Translations under genes and position numbers: made by a program
Notes under the pieces: model-generated
The model's input: the letters and a program-made list of their open reading frames with translations, nothing else
Database searches by the model: none
What the model was told of the DNA's origin: nothing
Origin: Eucommia ulmoides
Lineage: Eukaryota > Streptophyta > Magnoliopsida > Garryales > Eucommiaceae
NCBI GenBank assembly: GCA_016647705.1
Contig: CM028335.1
Coordinates: 34,362,212-34,426,211 of the forward strand
Direction of reading: 5' to 3'
DNA length: 64,000 nt
Shown: positions 1 through 11,570 of the stretch, piece after piece
Layout: the number at the start of each line of letters is the position of its first letter
Position numbering within the stretch: the first letter of the stretch is position 1

Positions 1-1299
1 CTCAAGAACTTTTCTCAAGAATGATCTCACAATAATCTCTCAGTATAATATCAGAATAATAACTCTCAGAAAGCTCAGGAACTTAATGTTCTTGATAGAA
101 TGATGTATTCGTATGTGAAAAAACGCAGGTCTATTTAAACAGATTTGAATCAGGCCCTCTAACGGCTAGTTTCCATAAGATATGACAATAAAATGCTCAT
201 ATAGACCCCATATATCAATATTATTCAATCCTGGTTCAATTCACTTAAATATGTCTTTTAAATCATTCAATTTAGTCCTCAAATTATTTCACATTCTTAA
301 ATAAAAAAGATAGGAAGTATTAAATAGACTAAATTGAGAAACACTTAAAATAAGTGTACCATATCTATAGGGATATGTAAGTATGAATGATATATTTATA
401 ATATGTTCAAATCCCCAGAATATCTCCAAGATATTAACCAAAAAATGGCTTGTAACGACTAGTTTTGGATCAGATCCCCAAAACCCTCAAATTCTGAAAT
501 CGCCTAATCGGTTGACCAACCAATCCACCATCAGTCGACCGATCATTTCAGGTTGTAGCCCAAGCCATTTTCATAAGCTGGTTTGTTGACGATCCCCCAT
601 GGGTCAGTTAACCGATCGATTCAGGATGCTCGCCAGGATATTTTTCGGCCCTAGTCGGTTGATCGATCATCGACGGTCGGTTGATCGATCGATTCAAAGA
701 GTTCACTTCTCAGTCATCGATTAACCGATCTCTCTTGTTCAGTTAACTAACTGATTTAGAGACTTCTCTAATTCCCAGCCACTGCCCGTCGGTTGACTGA
801 TCCTCTTGCCATCGGTTAACCGATCAGTACTGGATCTCTCATTCTCAATTATATTTCAACTCCAATTTTCAACGTTTTCGACCCTTTAACCGATTTCATT
901 TCTCGATTAACTTAATTGACACTATTAATCAATTTTAAATACTAATCTTTCGTAGGCCAATTTTTCATTTTCAATTTCATATTGGAGTAAATATGTGAAC
1001 TAATTAAGACCCTAATAAAAGCACACATAAATATAAATAACTTTTTGTGTCATGTGTGATCCTAATCGGGATACATTAAGCGTAAAAAAATGACTTGAGT
1101 TGTTTTCACCTAAATTCTTTAGAATCTTCAATCTCTTAATGTTTGTCTTTTTGTATGTTTTTTTGCATCCTTGGCATCCTTAGCAATTACTTCATGATAA
1201 CATCAATAATGGAATTTTTACACTGAAACACTCAATAAACTTGTTAGTTTCACAAAAAATATTAACACTTAATTATATATAAAAATCTTTGGATCAACA
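1..1299 (-). mobile_element. LTR-A copy 1 (SIRE/Maximus-type LTR), cut by window edge
   Basis: Read on the minus strand, this starts with TGTTGATCC at 1299 and runs off the window at 1, so the LTR 3' half is not visible. It matches at least six other LTR-A copies here: the opening stretch, the segment where genomic-strand TCGGTTGACCGA-like motifs cluster (508-826), and the 'CTTGATAGA' stretch near 90-105. Assignment to the SIRE/Maximus lineage follows from the copy at 5629, which directly follows a polypurine tract and a SIRE-like interior. No coding sequence is expected; the short reading frame at 383-589 only reads through the palindromic repeats. The family match is clear by eye; the lineage name is inferred. 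Confidence 0.75.
508..826. repeat. Array of TCGGTTGACCGA-type near-palindromes in LTR-A copy 1
   Basis: About eight degenerate copies of a 10-14 bp palindromic word (variants CGGTTGACCGATC, CGGTTAACCGATC, GGTCGGTTGATCGATC) spaced roughly 20-60 bp apart. The same array lies in the same place in the other LTR-A copies: about 6035-6215, 28205-28460, 39555-39835, 40680-40990, 58145-58345 and 61835-62090. Perfect 12-bp palindromes TCGGTCGACCGA occur at 28361-28372 and 39579-39590. The role is unknown; a cis-acting site for transcription or RNA structure is possible but not shown. Confidence 0.8.
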
Positions 1300-1324
1300 A
1301 AAGGACTAATAAATAAAATAAGTA

Positions 1325-2219
1325 TGTTGAATTTTCGTGGTCCTTTTGTCTTGACCCATTTATTTTCATGTGCAGGCCCATTTGCTTGCCTTGATGAGAT
1401 AGATTAGGCCTTGAGTGTTCGAAGGGCCTAATTTGGGCTTAACTATTGTAGATATGGGCCAAGTCTCTTGAATTTTCCCATTACGTGCTGCTCTGATCTT
1501 CTTGGATCTTGCCCTAGTAATAGGCCCAACTAGAACATGTGGTGAATCCTTTGATGGCGCTCGTTGATTCTCATCAGTTTGAACGGATTAGACATATTTG
1601 GGACGGTGTCTAGTTAGAATAGTTAGGTTTTGATCTTTCTCCTGTGAAAAAGTTTAGACTTTGATCTTTGTCTTGGTAAAAAGGTTAAAATATTATTTTT
1701 CCTTAAAAAAAATTAGGTTTTAATTCTTCCGGTAATTGAATTATTTTTTTGAGTAAATTGTAAAGGTGCATCATTCCCTATGAAAAATGATAAAGTAAGA
1801 GAGTGTTAGGTTAATATTTGGTATGGTAAAAAGATAAGATTTATCCTTGTCTAGGAAAAAGGGTAATTTGTAAAGGTTGATTCTGTGCTTGTAAAAGAAT
1901 CGTTGTAAGGGTTTGGTTCTTACCTGGTAAAGGGATCAAAGTGGGTTTAGTGGATTACGAATCTCCGTGGAGCTTGAGGGACTAGACACAGGCAAGACTA
2001 GCTTGACCGAATCAAGATATATCATTGTGTGCTACATTATTTATTTTCTTATATTGTGTTTGGATGTGCACTTAGTATTAAACACATATCTGTTGTGTAA
2101 CTAAGATAATAATTAATTTAGAAAAATTAATTATTTGATATTAAGTGTTTAAACAAATTAATTGTTTAAATTTTGTAATTACCTAATTCACCCCCTCTTG
2201 GATAGTTCTTTGGGCCAAT
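1325..2219 (+). mobile_element. 5' LTR remnant of a SIRE/Maximus-like copia element
   Basis: The right end is clear: the ATTCACCCCCTCTTGG stretch and GGGCCAATA match the LTR-A terminus, and a primer site follows directly. Upstream, 1620-1940 has repeated phrases such as CTGGTAAAGGGATCAA, and 1940-2000 has the TGGATTACGAATCTCCGTGG region; both have antisense counterparts in the LTR-A copies at 37888 and 56639. The start is uncertain. TGTTGAA at 1325 looks like an LTR start, but 1325-1600 does not match the usual LTR-A 5' end, so this copy is probably recombined or deleted. The expected terminal CA is TA. Confidence 0.65.
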
Positions 2220-2221
2220 AA

Positions 2222-2234
2222 TTGGCATCAGAGC
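2222..2234 (+). other. Primer-binding site, initiator tRNA-Met type
   Basis: TTGGCATCAGAGC lies just after the LTR end. Plant copia elements normally carry TGGTATCAGAGC, complementary to the 3' end of initiator tRNA-Met; this copy has one T-to-C change in the core. Its position between the LTR and gag gives the element plus-strand orientation. Confidence 0.85.
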
Positions 2235-2279
2235 TGGTTTTAGCTAGTTAGGCTTAACATCCTAACTAAACACGATCAC

Positions 2280-3240
2280 ATGGAGTGCATTGGTAATAAT
2301 ATTGTATATGAATCCTTTGCTTATCTTGATACTATTAGAGAATATCTTGCTTCCTCTGATAATCAAGGTCCTGTTAGTAAGAATAAAAAATTTATTGATA
2401 ATGAGACTGCAAATAAGGCTATTGAGATGCTGATTGCCTTTACTTATGTTTTTGGAAAAGAAAATTTGAAACTTGCGCAAAAGATTGCGATTCTTAAAAA
2501 TAAAAAGTTTAATATCACTAAATCTCTTAAGAAGAAGAATTTGGACAAATATTTTGAAAATACTGAATTTTTAAATGTTTTATCTATAATTGGTAAGTTA
2601 CTTGAAAAAATCGATTCTCTTGAAGAAAAGAATGAAGCTTTGAAAAATACAATCTATGATTTTCAACAAAATGATTTTAAAAAGAAGAACCTTGAAACTT
2701 TAAATGAGGCCTTGAACATTGTGTTGGATAATGTAAGGTGTGAGCTTGATAGAGCTCGTGTGAAAATCCATTATGTTGAAAATGATTATCAAATTCTTAA
2801 GAATGATCTTGAATTTATGCATCAGAAGAATTTTGGTCTACAGGTGAACGATAGTTCGTTGGAGTGATCACTTGAAAAGATTAAAAGGAGCTTAATAAAA
2901 TAGTGGATAAAAATATTGAGAGAACTAAACTTGTTGAAAAACCAATAGTTGCTAAAACAGCTCCTCAATATATTGTGCTCCCATATGGAATAATGATTAT
3001 CCGAATAAACGTGCTAACAATGCTAGATGTTTTTATTGTGGGAAGCATGGTCATTTCGAGAAAATATGTTATTTGTTGCATGGTTACCAAGTTAAATTCG
3101 GAAATAACTGGATACCAATGAGAGAAATAAAAAATCCACAAAAAGTACACACACCAATTGCTCCGAATGAGGAAATAGGTATGTCAAATTTTTTGAAATT
3201 CAAATTTGTTAATTTTGTTAGGGAGACCGATACCTCACAT
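2280..3240 (+). pseudogene. Decayed copia gag with CCHC zinc knuckle (SIRE/Maximus-like)
   Basis: An open frame of 195 codons starts at ATG 2280 and stops at 2865-2867. It is Lys/Glu/Asn rich and predicted coiled-coil (segments such as LLEKIDSLEEKNEALK), as in the C-terminal half of SIRE/Maximus Gag. Coding then continues through two frame changes: one frame from about 2903 (EKPIVAKTAPQYIVLPYG) and another from about 3000, which encodes RCFYCGKHGHFEKIC at 3025-3069. This is a complete C-X2-C-X4-H-X4-C knuckle, followed by a WIP motif typical of this lineage. Gag forms the retrotransposon particle and binds RNA through the knuckle. The frame shifts make it non-functional. No protease, integrase or reverse transcriptase follows. 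Confidence 0.8.
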
Positions 3241-3730
3241 TTTTTAAATTAGTTTATTTATGACATATGTGGGTATGAAAATATTTTAAATAATATATGT
3301 GGATCAAAATAAGAGATCAAAATTGAGCTAATAGAACAAATAGGACAAGGTAGTACCTAAGGACAAAACTGTCCTGTCGGTCAACTAATAGGAACTATTG
3401 GTCAATTGACAAGAACAGAGCCTACAAATTGCGAAATCTATTCTAGTCAATCAGCCAACTGTTGCGGGATTAAATTTTCTTTGGGCGTTCATTTCGTACC
3501 TATTTCGTTCTTCCTTTCTCTCTCTAGAAACCCTTCACTACTTAAGATATTTCTTTCCAATTCTATAAGAGATCTTCAAATATTGACTTGGATTAGAAGA
3601 TTGTGGGCTCGAATCTATCATTTGGAAGGAAATTTTTTTATCAAAAGGTTGGTCTTTCTTCTCTACTTTAGGGTTTCGATAGATCTACCATTTTGGCTTT
3701 ATCCTCCTAATTTTTTGGATCTTAAATTGT
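3241..3730 (+). other. Non-coding spacer between gag and 3' ORF of the copia element
   Basis: The whole pol region (protease, integrase, RT, RNase H; normally several kb) is missing here. The stretch contains GGTCAACT/GGTCAATTGAC words near 3379-3411 resembling the LTR-A palindromes, and a pyrimidine-rich run (TTCCTTTCTCTCTCTAG) near 3510. The open frame at 3406-3750 has no recognisable domain and I do not call it a gene. Confidence 0.6.
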
Positions 3731-5008
3731 TTGTTGAAAATCACTATTGATCGAAAATGCCTAGAGGTAGAACAAAATAACCATGCTTGGGAAAACCTAA
3801 GTTTGACACTATACACTTTTAAAGTAAAAAGGATTAAGAAAAAAGCAAAAATAAAATTGAGTGTGGAAAGGTTGTTTACTCTAAATCCGTTGATTTTACC
3901 GGCTTTAAAGATGTTTTACAATAATGTATTGATTGGTGATGAAGAGTTGAGATTGTTTGTTAAAGGTATTGAAATTAAATTGGATACGAAAGATCTTATG
4001 AGACTTTTGAAATTCAAGATGGGAGATGTTTGTCCTTACAATACCACCTTATGGATTGTAGGATATCTTAAGAAAAATGAGATAGCGAATAAATTTAATT
4101 TGGTTGATGGAAGAAAGGGGTCATTATCACTTGAACACCATCTCATTCATTTGACGATCACTAATTCTATTGTACTTAGAGGAGAGAGACATGCGATTAT
4201 CATTGAGTTTGATTTGTATTTATTGAATGGGATTGTCGATGGTAGAAATATTGATTTAGCTCATATTCTGTTTGAGCACATGGAACATCAAGTGAAGGAA
4301 ACATCAAGAGTACTACCGTATGGTGATGCGCTTCTATAAATCTTTGACCATTTCAAAATTGAGAGCAATCTAGAAGAAAATTCACTTCTCACGATAACCT
4401 CGAGATAGTTAAATGTTAACAGTTGTAATTTGATGGGGTTTGAGTTCAAGAAAAATAGATGGGTAAGAAAAAGAGGAGAAGATGGACATAGAATGATTGA
4501 GGATGTAGAAGAAGATGAGGAAGAGTTGAGCACGGATCTGAAAATTGACATGCTTCGGAATAAATTTGATGAATTCCAATAATACACTGAGGTGCTTGAT
4601 TCCAAAGTGTCAGAGATATTTGAAGATATAATAGAGATGAAAGTGTCCGTAAAAGATAGATATAGAAGGTTGACTGATACGATGGAAGCTGGGTTCGGAA
4701 GAGTCACGAGAAACATGGAACAAATGTTCCTATTTATGTAGAATCAGCAGTATAATAGTCAGCAGCAATTCAATGGTCAACAATAGTACAGTGCTTAATA
4801 GCAGTACAGTGGGCAAACTTATTTCAGGGGACAACAGTTCTTTGGAGGACCTTTAGCAACAGGACCTTCAAGGGTAGGACCATCCATATCATACTATCAA
4901 CAGATGCTTTCTAGCTCAGGCATACAACTCGGAGGTCAATACCTACAACCGCTAGCCCCTAGTCCATTGGGACCATATTATCTGGTTATGGGACAAGGTC
5001 CCCATTAG
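3731..5008 (+). pseudogene. Retrotransposon 3' ORF with 'putative plant transposon protein' domain and Gln-rich tail
   Basis: Positions 3731-4339 are open for about 200 codons. The protein has features of the plant-specific domain seen in mobile elements under the name 'putative plant transposon protein': FYNNV near residue 62, an HLIHLTITNSIVLRGERH segment near 132-150, then FDLYLLNGIVDGRNIDLAHI and a closing TRVLPYG. After the stop at 4339 the same product seems to continue with interruptions: an acidic, coiled-coil stretch (about 4440-4740) and a Gln/Tyr/Gly-rich tail (about 4740-5000) with several in-frame stops. The ATG at 3757 may be the ancestral start, but its frame closes quickly, so a frameshift is likely. 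The function of this protein in retrotransposons is not established; SIRE elements carry an env-like ORF in this position. Domain recognition is from memory of the family pattern. Confidence 0.6.
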
Positions 5009-5615
5009 ACGTTATGCATTATCATATTTTGGCTATGTAATTGAACATGTCTCATCATAGTACTATGGTCTATAATAGTTAATTTAGAAATTATGGTACT
5101 TGATCTAGACTTGGTAAGATTAAGTGGTAATTATTTTAATATGGTGAACTATTGTCTAGTTATGATCTTTTATGCACTAATGTTTATTTCTTATGATGAT
5201 CCACATATATCCTAAAATGAAACATGATTATTATCCTTATTATTGAAAATCAAGGTTTTATGATCTTTTAAAGAAAAAAATTTATAAAATATTTTGCAAA
5301 GATTATAAAGAATAACTTCATTCTGTCCTCACTTTTTGAGATGACAAAGGGCGAGAAGTTGATGTTTAATGAGTAATTTAATGTTTAGGAATTTGTTCGC
5401 CTAAACATTGCATTAATTTAAGGGAGACGTTAATTATTGGGTTCAATGTTCAATATCATTATTGATTAAATTGGGCTTATATTGCATATCTTTATCATTG
5501 TTTACTTTTGTTTTCATATTTATGCTTAAATGAGTTTAAATACCCATCCTCGGGTTTAGGGGGAGTGTGGTTACATTCTTTATTGAAGAAAACATCAAAA
5601 TTAATTGTCATCATT
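5009..5615 (+). other. 3' untranslated region of the copia element
   Basis: AT-rich and without open frames. It ends with TTGTCATCATTAAATGGGAG, closely resembling the region before the 3' LTR of SIRE/Maximus elements (TCATCAAAAAGGGGGAGATTG). A stretch at 5560-5570 (TTTAGGGGGAGTG) is a second purine-rich run. Confidence 0.6.
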
Positions 5616-5628
5616 AAATGGGAGAGAT
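5616..5628 (+). other. Polypurine tract
   Basis: AAATGGGAGAGAT sits directly before the LTR start TGTTGAATCC at 5629. Polypurine tracts prime plus-strand DNA synthesis and mark the interior side of the 3' LTR. This site ties the LTR-A family to the SIRE-like interior upstream. Confidence 0.8.
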
Positions 5629-6240
5629 TGTTGAATCCAAGGTTTTGATGAACAATTAAGTATTGATGTTTTTGGTAGAACTAATGATTTTATCAAGTGT
5701 TTCAGATTTATAAGTTCCATGCATGTGATTAAGAAAAAGACCTCATGAAGAAAACATATAGGGTTCGAGATGGACGAAATAAAGATATCAAGAGTTTTGA
5801 AGACCTTTAAAAAAATAGGTGAAAACAACTCTCTACTTATATACTTTTAATGTAACCCGAATTAGGATCACACACGAAACTTTAAATGAGTTAATTATAT
5901 GTGTGTCATGATAAGAAATGATACATTTAAGATCCTAAAATGAGATATTGTACGTGCTCCTTATGTGAAATTAAATTGAAAATTGACCTAATTGGAAAAC
6001 ATGTTTTAAAGTATAAAAAGTTGAATTTTTGGGTCAATTCGGTCAACCGGGAAAAGAAATTGGTCAACTGAATCAAACATTGAGTTTTAGAGTTGAATGA
6101 AGTACTACTGATCCAGTTAGTTGACCGAATAAAATTGGTCGATCGACCATTTGAAGCAATAGCTAAATTGGCGAAAGACATAAGCACACTGATGCAATCG
6201 ATCAACCATTTGAAAGTGATCTAACGTGCCTCGATTTTCT
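5629..6240 (+). mobile_element. 3' LTR of the SIRE/Maximus-like element (LTR-A, truncated)
   Basis: Starts TGTTGAATCCAAGG and matches, in reverse orientation, the right ends of the LTR-A copies at 41393 and 58746. It keeps the leader region and the palindrome array (6035-6215), then breaks off near 6240 where Tat/Ogre-like sequence begins. About 1.5 kb of the LTR is missing. The short open frames on either strand here are incidental. Confidence 0.8.
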
Positions 6241-7607
6241 AAAATGAAAAGAATATTAAATAATAATATAGCTTAAAGAATAAGGGTTTTTTAAGCACCG
6301 ACTTTCTCAAAAAAAGTACTTAGGTCATTTAAAAATAAAAAGTCACCATCTATTATTGGATTTAAATGGTGTACTAGCTTACCGAATTTTTAGAAAACAA
6401 TTTAAAAAGGCGTAAGTTAAATTGATTCTAGAAACACGGTCAAACGAAATATTCATTTAAGAGCTCGGTGGTCGGTTACGCTCGAGGAAGGTGTTAGGCA
6501 TCCCGAGACGCCCATTTGATAATAGTACCTTATGTCCAATTAAATCCAATTAATTTGAGTCCAAACGTTTTATTTTATTTTGAAATATTTTCCTTCTCAT
6601 GAAATATATTTGGTATTTTAAAAAAATAAGATGGGATAAGTTTTTGTATTTTTTGGAAATGTTCCCCATGGTATGACCTCTTATCAAATATTAAGGATTC
6701 GACAAGGATGATCCCCAGGGGTGGTTTTATGTATGTTTTTGACAGATTTATTTAATTAAATGGGCAAACTAAAATAGGTGAACAAGTATGAAAATATAAA
6801 TAGAAAAACTAACATTATATGAATCTTATTTTTTTTTATGCAAAAGTGATCTAAAATAAAGGGTTTAATTTAAACATGCCAATGCAAAATGATATGATTG
6901 TGGGAATTAAACAGGGAACACTAAGTAAATTAACATGGTTGTGCATGGCAAGGATTTAATTATATAAAAAAATACAACTAGTGTAAAGCACCCCGGATTT
7001 TGATTAGCGAAAGAAGTAAAGAATCGGAACGAGGATGAAAACAAGTTTCATTCCTTCCTCTCCAAGTTGTCCAAATCCATTCATTTTAAAAATGGTTTTT
7101 CAAAGGCTTTTCTAAGCATCAGTTTTGAAAAATTTCTTGGGCTGAGATTTTTGTTAAAAAATGGAGTCGTCACCTAGCATAAGGTTAAATGGTATGCTAA
7201 GTTACTAGGATTTTGAAAAATCATTTTTCCTTTTGGAATGGCCTATGTTTTAACTTCCATAGATCTATGTATCAGAGATATTCTTTAAGTTCAGGAGTCA
7301 GTTATGCTCGGAGAAGGTGTTAGACAACCCAAGACACCTGTCCAAAGACGGTACCTCAGTCTATATAGATATTCACTTTTAAACACTATCCAATAAGTTT
7401 TCTTTGATTACTTACAAAAGAATAATTTCTTTTTTTAATGTTTTTGTTCTTTTTATGTATTTTTTGACATGATTTAATGGAAAGCAAGTAAATACTATAG
7501 CTACTACTAGTCAGCAACACCTAATAACAGTTTATATATAGACAGATATGTAAATATGCAAGCTATACTAAATTAAATGCAAACTAACACTAAGTTGTTT
7601 GGATATG

Positions 7608-7880
7608 TGACCGAACTCGCACGTGGTTGCCTACGTATCTCGAATGAGAATCAGGTTATCACGTAGTTCTTTCTAGTTAGGATAAAGATGATGGTTTATT
7701 ATTAGAGGTGAGACCGAACCCTTCGTGGTTGCCTACGTACTTTGGGTGGTTACCAAAGATCAGGTCAGACGTAGTCTGTCTAGTTTAAAAACTGAATTAT
7801 AGAGGTATGACCGAACCCTTATGGGCTGCCTACGTACTTTGGATGGTTACCCAAGATCAGGTCGAACGTAGTTCAGTCCT
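7608..7880 (+). repeat. Three tandem copies of a 'TTGCCTACGTA' unit (Y repeat)
   Basis: Units start near 7609, 7711 and 7808. Each carries GACCGAAC(C/T)C, then TGCCTACGTA, then a GATCAGGT(C/T) or AATCAGGT core, and ends with an ACGTAGT box. The TACGTA and ACGTAG boxes are partly complementary, so each unit could form a small hairpin. The same unit recurs at 30612-30680 and through 31690-32850. Confidence 0.7.
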
Positions 7881-8639
7881 GTTATGTTTGAAAAGCTGGG
7901 TTGGTTTTGCTTAAATCTGAGTTGGTTTAATGAAGTTCTGGTCGATTATTAGTTAGTTTTGGTCAAGCAAACCTAAATCACAACCTTAAAACAAACCTTT
8001 GATTTTGTCAAAAACCTCAACAAATTCCTTCGCTCTGATTAGTTTAGTGTTTGTGTGTGGGTTGTGAGTCAAAAAGTGAAAAATAAATACCATATATTTA
8101 TACCAGTCTTACCCATAACTAAGGAAAACAGGAAGGTTTCTGAAGAAGAATCATACATATCCTCGAAGGAATAGAGGCCCTCCATTTATCTTGAGTTCTT
8201 AGCCACAAGGGTCTATCGGTGTAGTATATAAGTATATATGCATATATTTGTGTTTATTTAACTAAAAAAAGAAAAATAAATATGATGTTCTTGGGGAGAA
8301 TCGTATAGCCTATGTACAACTCATGGTGTGATAGTGATTTTGCTCGAATCCGCACGCGTTTTTACCACGTGGTTGGATGAGTCGATGTTTTTTAATGTTT
8401 TTCCATGTTTTGAATGCTCTTGAATGATTTTTGTATGATTTAACCCTAATTTGGTTGTTATGGTTTACATTAAGTGTTTGCTTGATGTTCTTGACAAAAT
8501 CAAATGCTTTTTCGCTAGTTCTTAGGGTTTGTTTTGATTTTTATGGGTTTTATGTTTTAAAAACATGAAAGTAAGTACATTATTTACAAGATCCTACTCC
8601 ATACGAGACAATATGCACAAAATCAACCAAGAATCATAG

Positions 8640-8860
8640 GGGGTTTGATAGAAACATACCTACATAGGGGATGTCGTCTTCCCTAAGTGTTTACCTCATT
8701 CTCCTTGATCGGTGGTTGATCGGTAATCGCAATTCTTTGAGTTCCTAAACAAGAACCCAAGAATAACAACCTACTTAGGGGATTTAGTTGTCCCTAATTA
8801 GCCTTCCTCCTTAGCTCGGTGTTGATCGGTGATCATCAATCCTTTGAAGTTCTTGTTCTA
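8640..8860. repeat. Imperfect 120-bp direct duplication
   Basis: Two units share the order CTACxTAGGGGAT, GTCCCTAA, CCTC, GATCGGTG(A/G)T and CTTTGA(G/A)GTTC; they start near 8670 and 8771. It lies in the presumed Tat LTR and codes for nothing visible. Confidence 0.55.
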
Positions 8861-10149
8861 AGAACTTCAAGAATTCCTTCCACAACTAGATTTCAATAGA
8901 ATAACGACGTGTTTTTTTGAGAAATTTGCTTGAGAAGCTTAGTGCTCGAGAGTTGTGCTCGAGTTTAGAGAGAGAAGCTAGGCCCTCAAGATTTGAGAAA
9001 TTGAGAACCCCAACGTAATACCCCGAATTTTTTACTTTTTTTGAAAATATTATTTTATATAAGTTTAACATTTTGGGACTGTTTTGTAAATTTGTGGTAT
9101 AAGTAATGTTTGATAATTTTTGGGGTTAAATGTTAATTTTAATTTGACTTTTAAAAGTTTGAGAGTGTTGTGTTATTTAAAATATACTTTTAAGAGTCTT
9201 GGGATATAATTAATATTTTTTTTATTTATTTTAAGGGGAGCATTGTGTAAATAAATAAATGAATAAATAAATAAGTGGGCTTATCTAAGGACACGTGCAT
9301 ATATATATATATATATATATATAATGAAGGAAAAGTTATTTTATACATATTAAGTATATATGAAGGATAAAGAATGAGCATAGAAATGATATATTAAGGA
9401 TATATGATCTTCCATCACTTATAATTATATGGATATTAAGGGAAAGGGGTGCAAGATGCGATTATTTGGGAATTCCGTTTATATGCGTATATATGTTAGT
9501 AAGATTTTTACCGAGAGAAATATTTTGATTCGGATTTTGCCTTCAGATTACAGGTAGAATTTTTAACTCTTTTAATATTTGTATTTAATCTCTCTCTCTC
9601 TTGACTATGTGATTTATGCTAAAGTTGTTGTTAAATTTTAACTGTTAGTTCGCATGAAATAATTAGGATTATTATGTAAAAATTATTTGAGATACACGTT
9701 TATGTATTTATTTGGGGTTTGATTTAATAAACGTATTAGAGGGGTTGAACTTCTACTGAACGTTGGCTCACAACGCCACAGTTTTGATTGCAAGGTCGGT
9801 GAGAACGAAACGGCACCCAAAATTTTACTTGAATTTCTATTTGATTTGTAATAGTTGTATTTTTTTATTCAGGGTTGTAAAATCGACGCGATAATTCTGT
9901 AATTATAATTATCGTCGTAATTGTAAAATTTAAAATATTTTTATAAAAAGAATTATTGATTACTCGGCAATTAATTTAGATTTGAGTAGAATATATTAAT
10001 AAATCAGGATGGTCTATGCTGACTAGGACATTTCCACGGTTCGGATTATCTTAAAATAGATCTACGGCTGAGATTAACTGCACTTATAGAGGGTATCTCA
10101 AGTGGTGATTTTCGTATCTAAAAAATAAAGGGTCATGTGTTTGATCTTT

Positions 10150-10640
10150 CTTTCTCGCTCTTTCCATTTTTTTTCTCTATTTTTTCCCCTTTTCTGCTCC
10201 AAATTAGTTCACATACCCGGCCATAAAATCGTGAGAAAACAAATCCATTCCCTCCCACAGCTCTAAAACAGATCCCGCCCTAAAATCACCTCCCTGATTC
10301 TCAAGAAATCATCCATCTACAAATCCTTTTGCTCCTCCATCGCCAACCGTCGTCGTCGCAGTCGCAGTCGTTATCGCCATCGTCGTCGGCGTCTCCATCG
10401 TCAGCCGCTACCGCTACCCCCACCGTTGTTGTTGTCGTTGTCTCGAATCTGGTACGTTTTTCATTCTTTTTTAATCCCCCTCCATCTCAAGAAATCATCC
10501 ACCGATCCACAGATTCTCTCCCTTCATCAGGTACCTTCGTCTGCCATCGCTTTCGTGCCTCGATCAGGTATGTTTTTGTTCTAATCCGGCTCATCTCCAT
10601 CGCCATTGATATCGATCAATTTTATTCATTTAATTGATTT
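10150..10640 (+). other. Gene-like block in the Helitron, possibly a captured 5' exon region
   Basis: Composition shifts sharply from the AT-rich LTR to a C/T-rich stretch resembling a plant 5' UTR and first exon. A Ser/Ala-rich frame (10329-10637) covers it, driven by a degenerate TCG/CCA microsatellite at 10340-10440. Candidate donors are at 10452 (CTG|GTACGT) and 10567 (CAG|GTATGT). The phrase CAAGAAATCATCCA occurs at about 10301 and 10488, so part is duplicated. The parent gene is not recognised and the frame carries no known domain, so I do not call a CDS. Confidence 0.4.
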
Positions 10641-11570
10641 GATTTTCTTCTTCTGAAAATTTTAGTTCTTTTTTTCTTTTATTTCAATATACTGTTGTTT
10701 TGGTAAAGGGGTTTAGTGGAATCTGGTAATTTTAGTACAATCTACTATTGTTTTGTTAAAATAGTAATTGGTTCTTCGTTTACTATTTTTGTTCTAAGAT
10801 TTTTAGGAACAGAAATGCTACACAAATACCACCTAAATAGGTTGTTTGTCTTAATTGTTTTTTCAAACTGAAATGTTTTACTGAGACATATCATGTGGTT
10901 TGTTTATTTTTTCTGTTAAGAGATTTCCGTTTCCATTCACATAAAATTGGGAACAAACGCAGATCTAGCCACAACTACATCAATAGTACTGGATTGGAGA
11001 CATGCAATATTGGATGGACGAGACATTATTTTCTATGTTATGGGAGAGATAAATATCTCCTTATGCATGCGAGCACAGTTTACTACGCATCTACCCCTAG
11101 CTCTAGGCATTTTTTATATCTTTCAAAATGATTTAATCAATAAATCCAACGGGGTTTGATTGAAATAAATGTGTGGGGGAATTGAATATAGAAACATGGG
11201 ATTGTGGTATGGGAGTCAAATAATGGCCAATAGTTGTTCCTATTTGATACGGATAACAAGTTACTAGATTGACACATTTAAATGTTGTTGTATATGTTTC
11301 TTGGATTTCTTCATAGTGTTTATTGTGTGCATGATATATGATTTGAATTGATTGATTGGTTTTAAAAAATGTTCTCCAAATTTTTCTCATTTCCCTGTTT
11401 ATTTATTGATAATCTATTGATAATAGCAGTACGTCTACTGAGGTTCGCCATCAGATTCTTGATCCTGCAACCATGGCTTTAATTATCAGCTTATGATGGT
11501 AAATTTCAACTGTTTTTTCGATTCGTATTTCTTCGATTATTTTTTTCCTTGCGATTTTTTTTTTTTTTTT
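10641..11570 (+). other. Intron-like Helitron interior, no recognised gene
   Basis: T-rich sequence with runs typical of plant introns. A short block at 10948-11110 reads openly in one frame (TSIVLDWRHAILDGRDIIFY within it) between T-rich flanks and could be a captured exon, but I recognise no family. Nothing else is supported. Confidence 0.35.

Larger units (their letters stand above)
6241..9013 (+). mobile_element. Tat/Ogre-like gypsy non-coding region (LTR/leader), decayed
   Basis: Contains two diverged copies of a module with the order 'GGAGTCGTCACCTAG ... CTCGGTGGTCGGTTACGCTCGAGGAAGGTGTTAGGCATCCCGAGACGCCC' (paraphrase of the pattern; copies at about 6290-6530 and 7150-7360), followed by three tandem copies of a 'GACCGAACCC...TTGCCTACGTA...AGATCAGGTC...CGTAGT' unit at 7608-7880. 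These motifs are familiar from plant Tat/Ogre gypsy LTRs and leaders. A roughly 120-bp imperfect duplication occupies 8640-8860. No coding sequence is seen. The D element inserted after 9013, and the sequence resumes at 23364. Confidence 0.55.

Noticed and set aside
508..826. Operator or CRISPR-type array of TCGGTTGACCGA words
   Set aside because: Words vary, spacing is irregular and the array is inside an LTR that is repeated in the window. Kept only as a palindrome array.
1325..1340. TGTTGAATTTTCG as a certain LTR start
   Set aside because: It resembles an LTR-A start, but the following 270 bases do not match LTR-A, so the border of the 5' LTR is left open.
3406..3750. 114-residue ORF upstream of the copia 3' ORF
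   Set aside because: No domain, pyrimidine-rich composition explains the open frame, and it overlaps the spacer that replaces pol.
4288..4716. Minus-strand 142-residue ORF
   Set aside because: Shadow of the plus-strand acidic coiled-coil part of the 3' ORF; Ser/Leu-rich composition is what the reverse strand would give.
10329..10637. 102-residue Ser-rich ORF as a gene
   Set aside because: It is driven by TCG/CCA microsatellite sequence in a Helitron, has no domain and runs over two possible splice donors.
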